Positions 1 to 8,203 of a stretch of 64,000 nt of DNA are shown here, in pieces. The notes under the pieces are model-generated. The model had not been told where the DNA came from. It searched no databases and was given only the letters and a program-made list of their open reading frames with translations. Origin of the DNA: Macrococcus epidermidis (GTDB taxonomy: Bacteria > Bacillota > Bacilli > Staphylococcales > Staphylococcaceae); NCBI RefSeq assembly GCF_003259695.1, contig NZ_PZJH01000001.1:186001-250000 (forward strand). The letters are read 5' to 3'. Numbering within the stretch: position 1 is the stretch's first letter; the number at the start of each line of letters is the position of its first letter. A program made the translations under genes and the position numbers.

Positions 1-294
1 GACGTACAGTATCCAAAGACGGTAAGTATCGGTCAGCGTTTCATCGTGGATGTATATACTCAGGAACAGCTAAATCAAGTTTCAATTGAACTGATTGATG
101 CTGATGGTGAGCAAGTCGGCCTTTTTGATGGCAATCCGCCCGGACCATCGCGCGCTTATGATACTAAAAAAAATGAAAATCGTTTTCATAGCTATTTTCA
201 TGGTAAGATAGCTAGAGAAGCGAACGGTGAGATTACGATTAATATATATGCGAAAAATCAATTAATACAAAAAGAAAAGATGATTGTGAGGTAA
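1..294 (+). CDS. C-terminal end of an unidentified protein (partial, runs off the left edge)
   Basis: The frame is open from base 1, reading D-V-Q-Y-P-K-T, and stops at 292-294, so the gene starts outside the window. A GTG at 46 is an internal valine codon with no Shine-Dalgarno sequence before it. The visible 97 residues are polar and beta-rich with no membrane segment or zinc motif, as expected for a C-terminal domain of a secreted or surface protein. The M6 protease gene follows after only 4 nt, so both are probably cotranscribed. I do not recognise the family; an accessory domain of another secreted enzyme is a guess. Confidence 0.6.
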   Translation, partial: DVQYPKTVSIGQRFIVDVYTQEQLNQVSIELIDADGEQVGLFDGNPPGPSRAYDTKKNENRFHSYFHGKIAREANGEITINIYAKNQLIQKEKMIVR

Positions 295-298
295 GGCA

Positions 299-2002
299 GT
301 GAATAAATTCATTAAAACATTATCAATAGCAGCTATTTCGACTGTATTGTTACCAACGAGTATGGTATATGCCACTAATACACAAGTACCAAAGACAGAA
401 GAAGAAATTAAGTTTGATAATACCGATAAGATTAAAGTGAATGAACCAGTACTTAAATCGAGTTCTACTGTTGCAAATAAAGTGCCGGCATTTAAGAAAA
501 GGATTTATCGTGAACAACCGATGAAAGAAAACGTGCTTGTCGTGATGATGGATTTTAGCAATAGTCCAGCTTCTACTTTGACAAAAGCTGATACTGAAAA
601 CTATCGTAAAGTTTATGATAAGTCATATTATGAGCAGTTATTCTTTGGTGATTCAATTACAGGACCTGATCAGAAACAGTATGATTCTATCAAAAAGTAT
701 TATCAGAACGTGTCTGGAAATAGTTTAGAACTACAAGGACAAGTAACAGGATGGTATCGTGCGAAACATCCTCTAAATTACTATGGACATAATGAAGATG
801 AAAAAGTAACTGAATTAATTATGGAAGCAGCTACGCATGCAGCTCAAGATAAAAGTATCGATATGAGTAAATACGATCAATATGATTATTATGATTTAGA
901 CCAGGACGGTAACATGAAAGAACCGGATGGCATCATCGATAAATTTGTCGTAGTATTTAGTGGTATCGGTGAGAGTGAAGGCGGTGGTAAGTTCTTACAG
1001 AATTCGATTTGGGAACATGTTTCTGAAGTAGCGTTATCAAAAAATGGCAATCCAAAATCAATCCCTGGAACATATAGCAAACATTCAAAATTCTATAAAA
1101 ATCGTCTTGGAATCGCTGAATATGGTATTTTAGCTGAAGATAGTACGGTAGGCACATTCTCACATGAATTTGGCCATATGCTTGGTTTAATTGATGAATA
1201 TGACACAGCGCCGAATGCAAATAGTCATGCCGGAGAACCAGTAAGATTCTGGTCGTTGATGAGTTATGGCGCAGATGCCGGCATTATTCCCGGTATGGAA
1301 CCAGTCGGCTTAAGTCCATTTGCAAAGTCAGATTTACAACAAATTTACGGTGGAAACTGGATACTAGGTAGTGAAGTAAACTATAAGAATATTTCTTCGA
1401 AAAAAAGATATTATTTATTAGATCAGGCAAGTATTAAAGGTGTTAATAATGATGTTGTGAAAGTGAATTTACCACCTATAAGAAAGAAAGATAAGAATGG
1501 TAAGGTGAAAAACTACAATCATTATTATCTGTTAGAATGGCGTTCACATAACGGTGTGGATAAAGGACTTTCGCATATTAAGGATCCTTTTGGCATCAAT
1601 CAATATGGTAAAGGTTTATTAATCTGGTATGTAAATGAAACGTACCCGGATAACGCAAATTTATCTAAACACTTTGGTAAAAGTTTAGTTGGTGTCGTTG
1701 ATGCTAGTCCATCTAATATCACAACACCAGATGGTTTAATACCGATGTCAGATACGCAAGTGTTTGATGCACCATTTAATACGAAAAGTTATGGTCAGTT
1801 TAACAAAGCAAAAAATTATTTCTTTAAGAAAAAATCGACTAAACCTGTAACTTTATTTACAGATAAACGCTATAGTTTATCTGCTAGAGAGCGCATGCAG
1901 GTACCAGACAGTAGTCGTATATTGCCACAACTTGGTATAAAGATTAAAGTTGAAGATCAAAATACTGATGGAACAGTAGCGAAAATCAGTATTTTCAAGT
2001 AA
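299..2002 (+). CDS. Secreted M6 family metalloprotease (InhA-like), short form without C-terminal insert
   Basis: This 567-residue protein is a zinc endopeptidase of the immune inhibitor A (M6) type. A signal peptide ends at about Ala25 (S-M-V-Y-A). The catalytic zinc motif is H289-E290-F-G-H293, followed by the family-typical D-E-Y-D. An EF-hand-like D-x-D-x-D-G stretch near residue 200 probably binds calcium. The start is GTG with GTGAGG upstream, 4 nt after the preceding gene. Compared with the neighbouring paralogue it has a shorter propeptide and lacks an approximately 160-residue domain between its N-N-D-V-V-K-V and Y-Y-L-L-E-W segments. Family assignment is sure; substrate is unknown. 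Confidence 0.93.
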   Translation: MNKFIKTLSIAAISTVLLPTSMVYATNTQVPKTEEEIKFDNTDKIKVNEPVLKSSSTVANKVPAFKKRIYREQPMKENVLVVMMDFSNSPASTLTKADTENYRKVYDKSYYEQLFFGDSITGPDQKQYDSIKKYYQNVSGNSLELQGQVTGWYRAKHPLNYYGHNEDEKVTELIMEAATHAAQDKSIDMSKYDQYDYYDLDQDGNMKEPDGIIDKFVVVFSGIGESEGGGKFLQNSIWEHVSEVALSKNGNPKSIPGTYSKHSKFYKNRLGIAEYGILAEDSTVGTFSHEFGHMLGLIDEYDTAPNANSHAGEPVRFWSLMSYGADAGIIPGMEPVGLSPFAKSDLQQIYGGNWILGSEVNYKNISSKKRYYLLDQASIKGVNNDVVKVNLPPIRKKDKNGKVKNYNHYYLLEWRSHNGVDKGLSHIKDPFGINQYGKGLLIWYVNETYPDNANLSKHFGKSLVGVVDASPSNITTPDGLIPMSDTQVFDAPFNTKSYGQFNKAKNYFFKKKSTKPVTLFTDKRYSLSARERMQVPDSSRILPQLGIKIKVEDQNTDGTVAKISIFK

Positions 2003-2014
2003 ATATTTTGATAG

Positions 2015-2047
2015 AACAGGACAGTAATTGCTGTCCTGTTTTTTTTG
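2015..2047 (+). terminator. Intrinsic terminator after the first M6 protease
   Basis: A perfect 10-bp stem (AACAGGACAG/CTGTCCTGTT) with a 6-nt loop is followed directly by a T run. It separates the two protease genes into two transcription units. Confidence 0.9.
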
Positions 2048-2087
2048 TTACATATTTGTAATAATAAAAATGTTAAAAAATATATTT

Positions 2088-2127
2088 ACAATTCTGAAAA
2101 TTTAGAAGATAATAATTTCAGAAACAA
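2088..2127. promoter_or_regulatory. Candidate CodY boxes / inverted repeat upstream of the second M6 protease
   Basis: The 15-mer at 2088-2102 (ACAATTCTGAAAATT) matches the CodY consensus AATTTTCWGAAAATT at 12 of 15 positions. A second, weaker match (10 of 15) lies at 2113-2127. Together they form an inverted repeat, TTCTGAAA at 2092-2099 and TTTCAGAA at 2116-2123. The site is 32-67 nt upstream of the start codon, suitable for nutritional repression of a secreted protease. CodY binding is inference. Confidence 0.4.
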
Positions 2128-2154
2128 AAATTAAAAACATTCGGGGGCTAAGCG

Positions 2155-4533
2155 ATGAGAAAAAAACAATTATTTTCTTCACTACTTGCGTTATCTTTAG
2201 GGTTTTCAAGTCTTGGTTTAACAAGCGGTGCAGCATATGCTGATACAAAAGTACAGACGATGAGTGGCAGTGGTTTCGATTCGGGTGTTGCAAATGAAGA
2301 ACGATTAATTAAGATGTTACAAAAAGAAGGGATACTTTCTAAAACAGCATCGAGAGCTGAAGCAGAGAAAGCAGTACAACAATTTCTAAAACATAAGCAG
2401 GAACAGTCTAATAAATACATAAGAAATAAAGGTGCATTCGATAAGAAATATAATAAAGTCACAACAAAGAAAAATGCACAAAATGCACAAAATAAATATA
2501 CAAAAGGTAAAGGGAAAAAATTAGGACACGCTAAAAATTTACCATCAGTAGTACCTGAAGTATATTCAGGTGAAAAGCGTACAGACAAAGTCTTACTTTT
2601 AGCAATCGACTTTCCAGATTATAAAAACTCTACAATTACTAAAGAAGAATCAGATATGTTCTATGAAGACTATCCGATGAGTCATTTCCAGGACATGGTG
2701 TTTAGTAAAGATGGATATAAAGGTCCTAATGGTGAAACATTAGTAAGTATGCAACAATATTATAATAATCAGTCAGGTGGCAGTTACGCGTTGGACGGAG
2801 AAGTGCATGGCTGGTATACAGCAAAACATGAAGCAGCATATTACGGTGGAAATTATCCGGATGCTGATGGAAATGATCAACGACCGAAGGAACTTGTGAA
2901 AGAAGCGCTTGAAGCAGCAGCGAAAGATCCTAACGTCAATTTAGAGGAATATGATCAGTGGGATCGATATGATCTAGATGGGGATGGTGTATTAAATGAA
3001 AAGGATGGTATCGTCGACCACGTTATGATTATCCACGCATCACCTGGTGAAGATGCTGGTGGGGGTCGTCTAGGTACAGATGCTATCTGGAGTCATCGCT
3101 GGAGTTTAGACTTTGACGAACAAGGTGAGCCATATACTATTCCAAATACGAAATCAGGTCAGGATCGCTTCGGAGGAGAGCTTGCAGTAATTGATTACAC
3201 GATTCAACCTGAGGATGGTGCTGCAGGCGTATTCTCACATGAGTTTGGACATGACTTAGGCTTGCCAGATGAGTACGATACAATTTACTCAGGTAAAGGT
3301 GAACCTGTTTCATTCTGGTCAATCATGTCAAGTGGTAGCTGGGCTGGTAAAATCCCAGGTACAGAACCATCAGGATTTGATCCATACATGAAGGAAATGT
3401 TACAGGATTTTCATGGTGGTAACTGGCAGACAGGTAGTGAAGTAGATATTAAAGATGTAACAAGTGTGCCTCAGGAGTTTTTATTGGATGAAGCGACAAC
3501 GAAAGGTACGAATAATGATGCAGTGAAAGTAACGTTACCAGATAAAGTTACTAACATTGTAACGCCTAAATCTGGTTCTAAATTGTATCATAGTGGTTCT
3601 GATAATGATTTAGAAACAACACTGTCAACTTCTGTTGATTTAACAGCCGCTAAATCTGCTGAATTCACATTTGATGCGTGGTATGATATTGAAAAAGGTT
3701 ATGACTATGCATATGTTCAGGCTTCTACTGATGGTGAGAAATGGACTAATCTAGAAGGTAATATTACGAATAATGATGACCCTGATAATAGCGGATCTAA
3801 TATGGGTAATGGTATCGATGGTAAAAGTGATGGATTTGTTGAAGCTAAATTCAATCTAGATCAGTTTGCCGGTCAAAAAGTTCAGTTGCGTGTACTTTAT
3901 AAAACTGATAGTGGATTTATTGCACCAGGATTATATTTAGATAACTTAAAAGTAACTGCAGATGGTAAGGTCGTCTTAGAAGATGGCGCTGAAACTATAC
4001 CGAAGTTTGAATTAAATGGATTCAGTGTATCTGACGGTAAGAAATACAGTAAAAACTATTATTTATTACAATGGAGAAGTCATAATAAGATTGATGGTGG
4101 TTTAGCACATATTAAACGTGGCGACGGATTCTTAACATACAATCCAGGTTTAATCGTAGAATATGTCGATGAATCATTTAGTGACAACCACGTTGGTAAA
4201 CATCCAGGTGAAGGTTATGTAGGTGTCGTTGATGCCGATCAAAACGCACTTGTTTGGGATGGAGAAAGCCCAGGACCAGCATCAACACAATGGCAGATGC
4301 GTGATGCAGCATTTAGTCTAACAAAACAAGATCCACTGAAAATTACATTAGATGAAACATCTACGTTAGTGGATAAATCATTAGTTGCAAATGCTTTATT
4401 TGATGACAGCAAAGATTATTCAAATAAAGCACAACCTCATGCAGGTAAAATCTTACCAAAACATGGTTTAAAAGTAAAAGTTGTTGGAGAATCAAAAGAT
4501 AAAACGACAGCAAAAATTATTGTTTATAAATAA
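2155..4533 (+). CDS. Secreted M6 metalloprotease, immune inhibitor A type, full-length
   Basis: This 792-residue protein is a secreted zinc protease of the InhA (M6) family. A signal peptide ends at about Ala29 (G-A-A-Y-A), then a Lys/Asn/Gln-rich propeptide runs to about residue 140. The catalytic motif is H362-E363-F-G-H366-D-L-G-L-P-D-E-Y-D. A calcium-binding-like D-L-D-G-D-G loop precedes it. Residues about 463-625 hold an inserted beta-rich domain (W-Y-D-I-E-K-G-Y-D-Y-A-Y-V-Q) typical of the InhA VEG/MAM-like region; the paralogue upstream lacks it. The start ATG follows a GGGGG Shine-Dalgarno. It stands alone between two terminators. Confidence 0.95.
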   Translation: MRKKQLFSSLLALSLGFSSLGLTSGAAYADTKVQTMSGSGFDSGVANEERLIKMLQKEGILSKTASRAEAEKAVQQFLKHKQEQSNKYIRNKGAFDKKYNKVTTKKNAQNAQNKYTKGKGKKLGHAKNLPSVVPEVYSGEKRTDKVLLLAIDFPDYKNSTITKEESDMFYEDYPMSHFQDMVFSKDGYKGPNGETLVSMQQYYNNQSGGSYALDGEVHGWYTAKHEAAYYGGNYPDADGNDQRPKELVKEALEAAAKDPNVNLEEYDQWDRYDLDGDGVLNEKDGIVDHVMIIHASPGEDAGGGRLGTDAIWSHRWSLDFDEQGEPYTIPNTKSGQDRFGGELAVIDYTIQPEDGAAGVFSHEFGHDLGLPDEYDTIYSGKGEPVSFWSIMSSGSWAGKIPGTEPSGFDPYMKEMLQDFHGGNWQTGSEVDIKDVTSVPQEFLLDEATTKGTNNDAVKVTLPDKVTNIVTPKSGSKLYHSGSDNDLETTLSTSVDLTAAKSAEFTFDAWYDIEKGYDYAYVQASTDGEKWTNLEGNITNNDDPDNSGSNMGNGIDGKSDGFVEAKFNLDQFAGQKVQLRVLYKTDSGFIAPGLYLDNLKVTADGKVVLEDGAETIPKFELNGFSVSDGKKYSKNYYLLQWRSHNKIDGGLAHIKRGDGFLTYNPGLIVEYVDESFSDNHVGKHPGEGYVGVVDADQNALVWDGESPGPASTQWQMRDAAFSLTKQDPLKITLDETSTLVDKSLVANALFDDSKDYSNKAQPHAGKILPKHGLKVKVVGESKDKTTAKIIVYK

Positions 4534-4541
4534 TTCATTAT

Positions 4542-4576
4542 AAGAGTGAAACAATTTTATTTGTTTCACTCTTTTT
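4542..4576 (+). terminator. Intrinsic terminator after the second M6 protease
   Basis: A perfect 13-bp stem (AAGAGTGAAACAA with its complement at 4561-4573), a 6-nt loop and a T-rich tail. Confidence 0.9.
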
Positions 4577-4636
4577 CAATGTCTTCATTTAAGTTAGACG
4601 TTGAATTTGGTATATTTATATCAACAGGAGGATATC

Positions 4637-5203
4637 ATGATATATTTTGAGACCGAGAGATTATTATTTAGAGATTGGCAGGAAAGTGATTTACCGAAAT
4701 TTCAGGCAATGAATAGTGATTTTGATGTACGACGTTATTTTCCGGATGTAATGAGCAGTGCGAGAAGTGAAATTGCCTTTTATATCATGCAGGCTGAAAT
4801 TACACAACATGAGTTAGGTCTTTTCGCAGTTTCCTTGAAAGAAACAAATGAATTTATCGGTTTTATCGGGATGCAGTATTTAATTCCGACAAGGCATTTT
4901 AATCTACCCTTTATGCCTTGTTATGAGATTGGCTGGCGTCTAAGAAAAGCATTTTGGCATCAAGGATATGCTACTGAAGGAGCACGAGGTGTATTACACT
5001 ATGCTCAACAAATAGGCATTAAAGAAGTATATAGTTATACAAGTTTAATGAATAGACCGAGCAGAAGAATAATGGAAAAGTTAAATATGACATTTGTTCG
5101 TTCATTTCAACATCCATTGATAAATGAGCGTCATCCATTGAATGAACAAGTGTTATTTCATAAATATTTATCTGGAAGTGATATAAATGATATTAATCAG
5201 TAG
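4637..5203 (+). CDS. GNAT family N-acetyltransferase, RimJ/RimL-like
   Basis: This 188-residue protein has the RimJ/L-type acetyltransferase layout: an N-terminal E-T-E-R-L-L-F-R-D-W segment, a central strand F-I-G-F-I-G-M, and the acetyl-CoA loop H-Q-G-Y-A-T-E-G-A near residue 117. The family transfers an acetyl group from acetyl-CoA to an amine, often a protein N-terminus, an antibiotic or a small metabolite; the substrate here cannot be told. I place the start at ATG 4637, which follows AGGAGG with good spacing; an upstream in-frame ATG at 4601 has none. Its end overlaps the next gene by 17 nt, so the two are cotranscribed. Confidence 0.85.
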   Translation: MIYFETERLLFRDWQESDLPKFQAMNSDFDVRRYFPDVMSSARSEIAFYIMQAEITQHELGLFAVSLKETNEFIGFIGMQYLIPTRHFNLPFMPCYEIGWRLRKAFWHQGYATEGARGVLHYAQQIGIKEVYSYTSLMNRPSRRIMEKLNMTFVRSFQHPLINERHPLNEQVLFHKYLSGSDINDINQ

Positions 5204-5639
5204 TTGTTTAATAGGAGCATATGTAAGATATGATGGTGGCTCGCAAGGTGATACACGTCTTATAGAACTCATAAATGAAGGCAAGGCGATACATGCTTGT
5301 CCCGAACTTCTGGGTGGCTTAAATGTACCACGTGAACCAGCAGAGATTATCGGTGGAGACGGATTTGATGTATTAGATGGACAGGCAAAAGTGATGACGG
5401 CTGGCAATAAAGATGTAACTGCAGCATTTGTAAAAGGTGCAGAAGCAACATTAAAGATACTATTAACTGAAAATATAGATACTGTTATATTAAAGGCTAA
5501 TAGTCCAAGTTGTGGTAACAATCAAATCTATGATGGCACATTTAGCGGCACAAAAAAACAAGGCGTAGGTGTTACAACCGCCTTGTTAATTAGAAATGGT
5601 ATTAAAGTGTTGAGCGAACAAGATTATTTTTCATCATAA
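5187..5639 (+). CDS. DUF523 family protein
   Basis: This 150-residue protein carries the three conserved DUF523 blocks: S-C-L-I-G-A-Y-V-R-Y-D-G at the N-terminus, A-C-P-E-L-L-G-G-L-N-V-P-R near residue 30-42, and N-S-P-S-C-G near residue 107-112. The three cysteines suggest metal or Fe-S binding, but the biochemical role is not established. The start ATG follows GGAAGTG inside the acetyltransferase gene. Its 3' end overlaps the convergent LOG-family gene by 16 nt, with no space for a terminator between them. Confidence 0.88.
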   Translation: MILISSCLIGAYVRYDGGSQGDTRLIELINEGKAIHACPELLGGLNVPREPAEIIGGDGFDVLDGQAKVMTAGNKDVTAAFVKGAEATLKILLTENIDTVILKANSPSCGNNQIYDGTFSGTKKQGVGVTTALLIRNGIKVLSEQDYFSS

Positions 5640-6196
5640 CGCTTAACACTTACGGGTGTTGCATTGTTCATCTTGTCAATCAATGTATCAGGATCACTTT
5701 CAACGATGGCAAGATGACGATAATGTTCACCGATAAATCCATCCTGCATCATTTTTTCTAACATTTCGATTAATGGATTATAGAAACCATCGACATTCAG
5801 GATGCCAATTGGTTTTTGATGCAAGCCGAGTTGCGCCCAAGTAAATATTTCGAAAAATTCTTCAAGCGTTCCGGCGCCACCTGGCATCATGATATAACCA
5901 TCACATAATGAAGACATCATATCTTTACGTTGATGCATCGTATCTACAGTATAAAGTTCCGTTAGATTTGGGTGTGCCACTTCTTTTTCCTGTAAAAAGT
6001 TTGGGATTACGCCAATTGCGCGACCATCGTTATTGATGACACTATCAGCAATAACACCCATTAAACCAACTTTACCGCCACCAAAAACCAATCCTATATT
6101 ATTTTTTACGAGTGTTTTGCCAAGTTCAGAAGCAAATATCTCATAGTTAGGATGAACGCCTTTATTTGATCCGCAATATACAGCGATATTTTTCAT
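5624..6196 (-). CDS. LOG family protein (TIGR00730, cytokinin-riboside phosphoribohydrolase-like)
   Basis: This 190-residue Rossmann-like protein shows the LOG signature P-G-G-A-G-T-L-E-E-F-F-E near residue 105 and the nucleotide loop V-F-G-G-G-K-V-G-L-M-G near residue 38. LOG proteins split nucleoside monophosphates (typically AMP or cytokinin ribotides) into base and ribose-5-phosphate. In bacteria the physiological role is often unclear. The length is normal for the family. The start ATG has AAAGGA upstream on the minus strand. Confidence 0.9.
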   Translation of the reverse strand: MKNIAVYCGSNKGVHPNYEIFASELGKTLVKNNIGLVFGGGKVGLMGVIADSVINNDGRAIGVIPNFLQEKEVAHPNLTELYTVDTMHQRKDMMSSLCDGYIMMPGGAGTLEEFFEIFTWAQLGLHQKPIGILNVDGFYNPLIEMLEKMMQDGFIGEHYRHLAIVESDPDTLIDKMNNATPVSVKRYDEK

Positions 6197-6252
6197 GTAA
6201 AAAATCCTTTCTTTTATGGTATTATAAGTTGTAATGAAATGGAGTGAATATC

Positions 6253-6720
6253 TTGATTAACATTAAACCGGTAGACACAATAACTGACATCGATTTGAGT
6301 CATTATGAATTACCAGCAAGACAAATGGTGTATGCAGGTCATCCAAGATTTATACTAACACGAAATAAACCACAATACATCCCATTTATCATTGAAGAAC
6401 AGGACCGTCTCATCGGTGTATTTGCATTAGAGGCAGGCGAGATATTAGAGAAGATTGGTGCACCTCAACATGCAGTATACTTACGTGGCCTTTCAATTAA
6501 TTTTTCTGAGCAGAATAAAGGTTATTTTAAAGCATCGCTTGCAGCACTAGAGCGATATTTATTAGAACATCATCCAGAAATTACAGCGATTTATTTAATG
6601 GTAAATGTAAATAATGATGCATATTATGCTTTTATTAAATCAGGATTTAAAGATGAGAAACGCATTGTGCGTCAAGGATTATCAAAATTAAAAGTATTAT
6701 CAAAAAAACTTAGCAGTTAA
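6253..6720 (+). CDS. GNAT family N-acetyltransferase
   Basis: This 155-residue protein has the GNAT fold pattern: a strand with Y-L-R-G-L-S-I-N-F, an acetyl-CoA contact region Q-N-K-G-Y-F-K-A and the C-terminal V-N-V-N-N-D-A-Y-Y-A-F-I-K-S-G-F. The last segment is the familiar part that binds CoA and shapes the active site. The substrate is unknown. I choose TTG 6253, which sits 8 nt after GGAG; the GTG at 6244 overlaps that Shine-Dalgarno. The stop codon lies in the loop of a bidirectional terminator shared with the convergent UPF0178 gene. Confidence 0.82.
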   Translation: MINIKPVDTITDIDLSHYELPARQMVYAGHPRFILTRNKPQYIPFIIEEQDRLIGVFALEAGEILEKIGAPQHAVYLRGLSINFSEQNKGYFKASLAALERYLLEHHPEITAIYLMVNVNNDAYYAFIKSGFKDEKRIVRQGLSKLKVLSKKLSS

Positions 6721-6737
6721 GGTGCTAAGTTTTTTTC
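6702..6737. terminator. Bidirectional terminator between convergent GNAT and UPF0178 genes
   Basis: A stem AAAAAAACTTAGCA/TGCTAAGTTTTTTT has A and T runs on both sides. The stop codons of both genes fall in or beside its loop, so the convergent genes end inside one hairpin. Confidence 0.85.
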
Positions 6738-7178
6738 AATACATTGTTCTAAATGAGTTACAAAACTATGGCGATCATTCATTGTAAACTTTGAAGGACC
6801 TTTAATTCTTTTTCCTGCATTGCGTTCAATCTGATTATGATAACGTGTTAATAACAATAAATCGATATTATCTTTCGTATACATATTGCCATTGTGATGC
6901 ATCACGATAGCATGATTGATTAATAGACTCGCTAAACCGTAATCTCCAGTAACGACGATATCATGGTTCGTAGCAATCCTTTTAATTTCGTAATCTGCAC
7001 TATCGTTTCCTGTATCAACATATTTCGTTTCAACAAAATCAGGAAAATCCTGCATTGTAAAGTGTGAGAAGTCTTTAACGAGCAACACTTTGAGCTTGTA
7101 CTTTTCAGCGACATGAATCACTTCCTGAATGACAGGAGAACTATCTGCATCGACAATAATCCGATTAACGATTGTCAA
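6717..7178 (-). CDS. UPF0178 / YaiI-YqxD family protein (DUF188)
   Basis: This 153-residue protein matches the YaiI/YqxD family: an N-terminal I-I-V-D-A-D-S-S-P-V-I (family consensus D-A-D-A-C-P-V), a D-T-G-N-D-S-A-D-Y segment, V-V-T-G-D-Y-G-L-A and the C-terminal G-P-S-K-F-T-M-N-D-R. The acidic residues resemble PIN/NYN nucleases, but the function is unproven. The A-C to S-S change at the first motif is a departure. The only available start is TTG 7178, inside the end of the upstream coiled-coil gene with no clear Shine-Dalgarno, so translational coupling is likely. Confidence 0.85.
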   Translation of the reverse strand: MTIVNRIIVDADSSPVIQEVIHVAEKYKLKVLLVKDFSHFTMQDFPDFVETKYVDTGNDSADYEIKRIATNHDIVVTGDYGLASLLINHAIVMHHNGNMYTKDNIDLLLLTRYHNQIERNAGKRIKGPSKFTMNDRHSFVTHLEQCIEKNLAP

Positions 7179-8097
7179 TTTGCTGTGCCATCAACTGACG
7201 ATGCTTTTCAAATAACTGCGCATTATCATAGTTTTCTTCAGCTTTTACAGCAGTTTTTTGTGTCTTTTCTTGTTGTGGCGTAGCAGATACATTTGTATTT
7301 TTTACAAATGGTTGTGATAGTGATTGGATTTTATTACTAGCATTTGTTTCTTCACGACTGTTTGAAACGTTTTGATTAAAGTTAAATAGAGAACGCTTTT
7401 GTTTTGGCGTGTTAAACTTATGGTTTTTGTATTTTTTCATTTCTTTGATCATCGCGCTTTGTTGCGCTTTGATTATTTTATCTTCTTCTGCGTGACGTGT
7501 GTTCATTGTTGCTTCTAATTTCTTTGCAAGATGATTTATAGCTTTTTGATCTTTGTGATTTACTTTTTTCACTTGCACTGGCGAAAAATTAATATTTTCC
7601 TCAGGTAGTTTTGCTTCATAGTTTTTATATTGTTTCATTTCTTTTTTTAGCTCTTTTTGTCGTGCATTTATATTTTTATCTTCTTCATTACGACGATCTT
7701 CAATATGTTTAGATAAATTCTTGTCTAACTTATTCATTTCTTTTTGAAGTTTTTTTTCATTTTTTTGAGCTAATTTCTCGTTCGTTTTATATAAATTCAT
7801 TTGTTGGTTATATTGGTGTTTTTTCTTACTATCCTGTGCTTTTTGGCTCACAAATTGAGCTGTACCCGCTGTTGCACTTTTAACAGTATGAGCAGCCTTC
7901 GCCACATTATGAGAGGTATGTACAACTTTGTCTTTCGTTTTAACGCCAACTTCTTTTGTAGTATCCATCACTTTCAAAGATAAAGCAGTCGCTTTTTGAA
8001 CTTCTTCATGATCTTTTATGCGATGACGTTCATTATAAAGGGGTACTAATATTAAAGCAGCTACATTTATTACTGATTTTATCGTTTCTTTTTTCAT
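7165..8097 (-). CDS. Lys/Glu-rich coiled-coil protein with an internal duplication
   Basis: I do not recognise a functional family. The 310 residues begin with a short hydrophobic stretch (residues about 9-21, V-I-N-V-A-A-L-I-L-V-P-L-Y) that could be a membrane anchor. A highly charged region predicted to be coiled coil follows, from about 90 to 230. Two copies of a roughly 45-residue unit are visible at about 122-166 and 188-231, sharing E-E-D-K-x-I-x-A-x-Q and K-E-M-K-x-Y-K-N. The last 80 residues are low-complexity. The gene is cotranscribed with and overlaps the UPF0178 gene. A membrane-attached structural role is only a guess. Confidence 0.75.
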   Translation of the reverse strand: MKKETIKSVINVAALILVPLYNERHRIKDHEEVQKATALSLKVMDTTKEVGVKTKDKVVHTSHNVAKAAHTVKSATAGTAQFVSQKAQDSKKKHQYNQQMNLYKTNEKLAQKNEKKLQKEMNKLDKNLSKHIEDRRNEEDKNINARQKELKKEMKQYKNYEAKLPEENINFSPVQVKKVNHKDQKAINHLAKKLEATMNTRHAEEDKIIKAQQSAMIKEMKKYKNHKFNTPKQKRSLFNFNQNVSNSREETNASNKIQSLSQPFVKNTNVSATPQQEKTQKTAVKAEENYDNAQLFEKHRQLMAQQIDNR

Positions 8098-8160
8098 AGC
8101 CTGATTCTCCTTTTAACCTATTAATAGTCATTATTATATAGTATTTACCCTTATATATAA

Positions 8161-8198
8161 AAAGATAACGAAGTTATTTATATAACTTCGTTATCTTT
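8161..8198. terminator. Strong hairpin terminator after the MarR gene
   Basis: A perfect 17-bp stem (AAAGATAACGAAGTTAT at 8161-8177 with its complement at 8182-8198) and a 4-nt loop. On the minus strand it follows the MarR gene stop and runs into T-rich sequence. Confidence 0.88.
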
Positions 8199-8203
8199 TA
8201 AAA

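Noticed and set aside
2148-2588. A 146-codon open frame antisense to the second M6 gene
   Set aside because: It overlaps the signal peptide and propeptide coding region, has no good Shine-Dalgarno, and shows no family signature.
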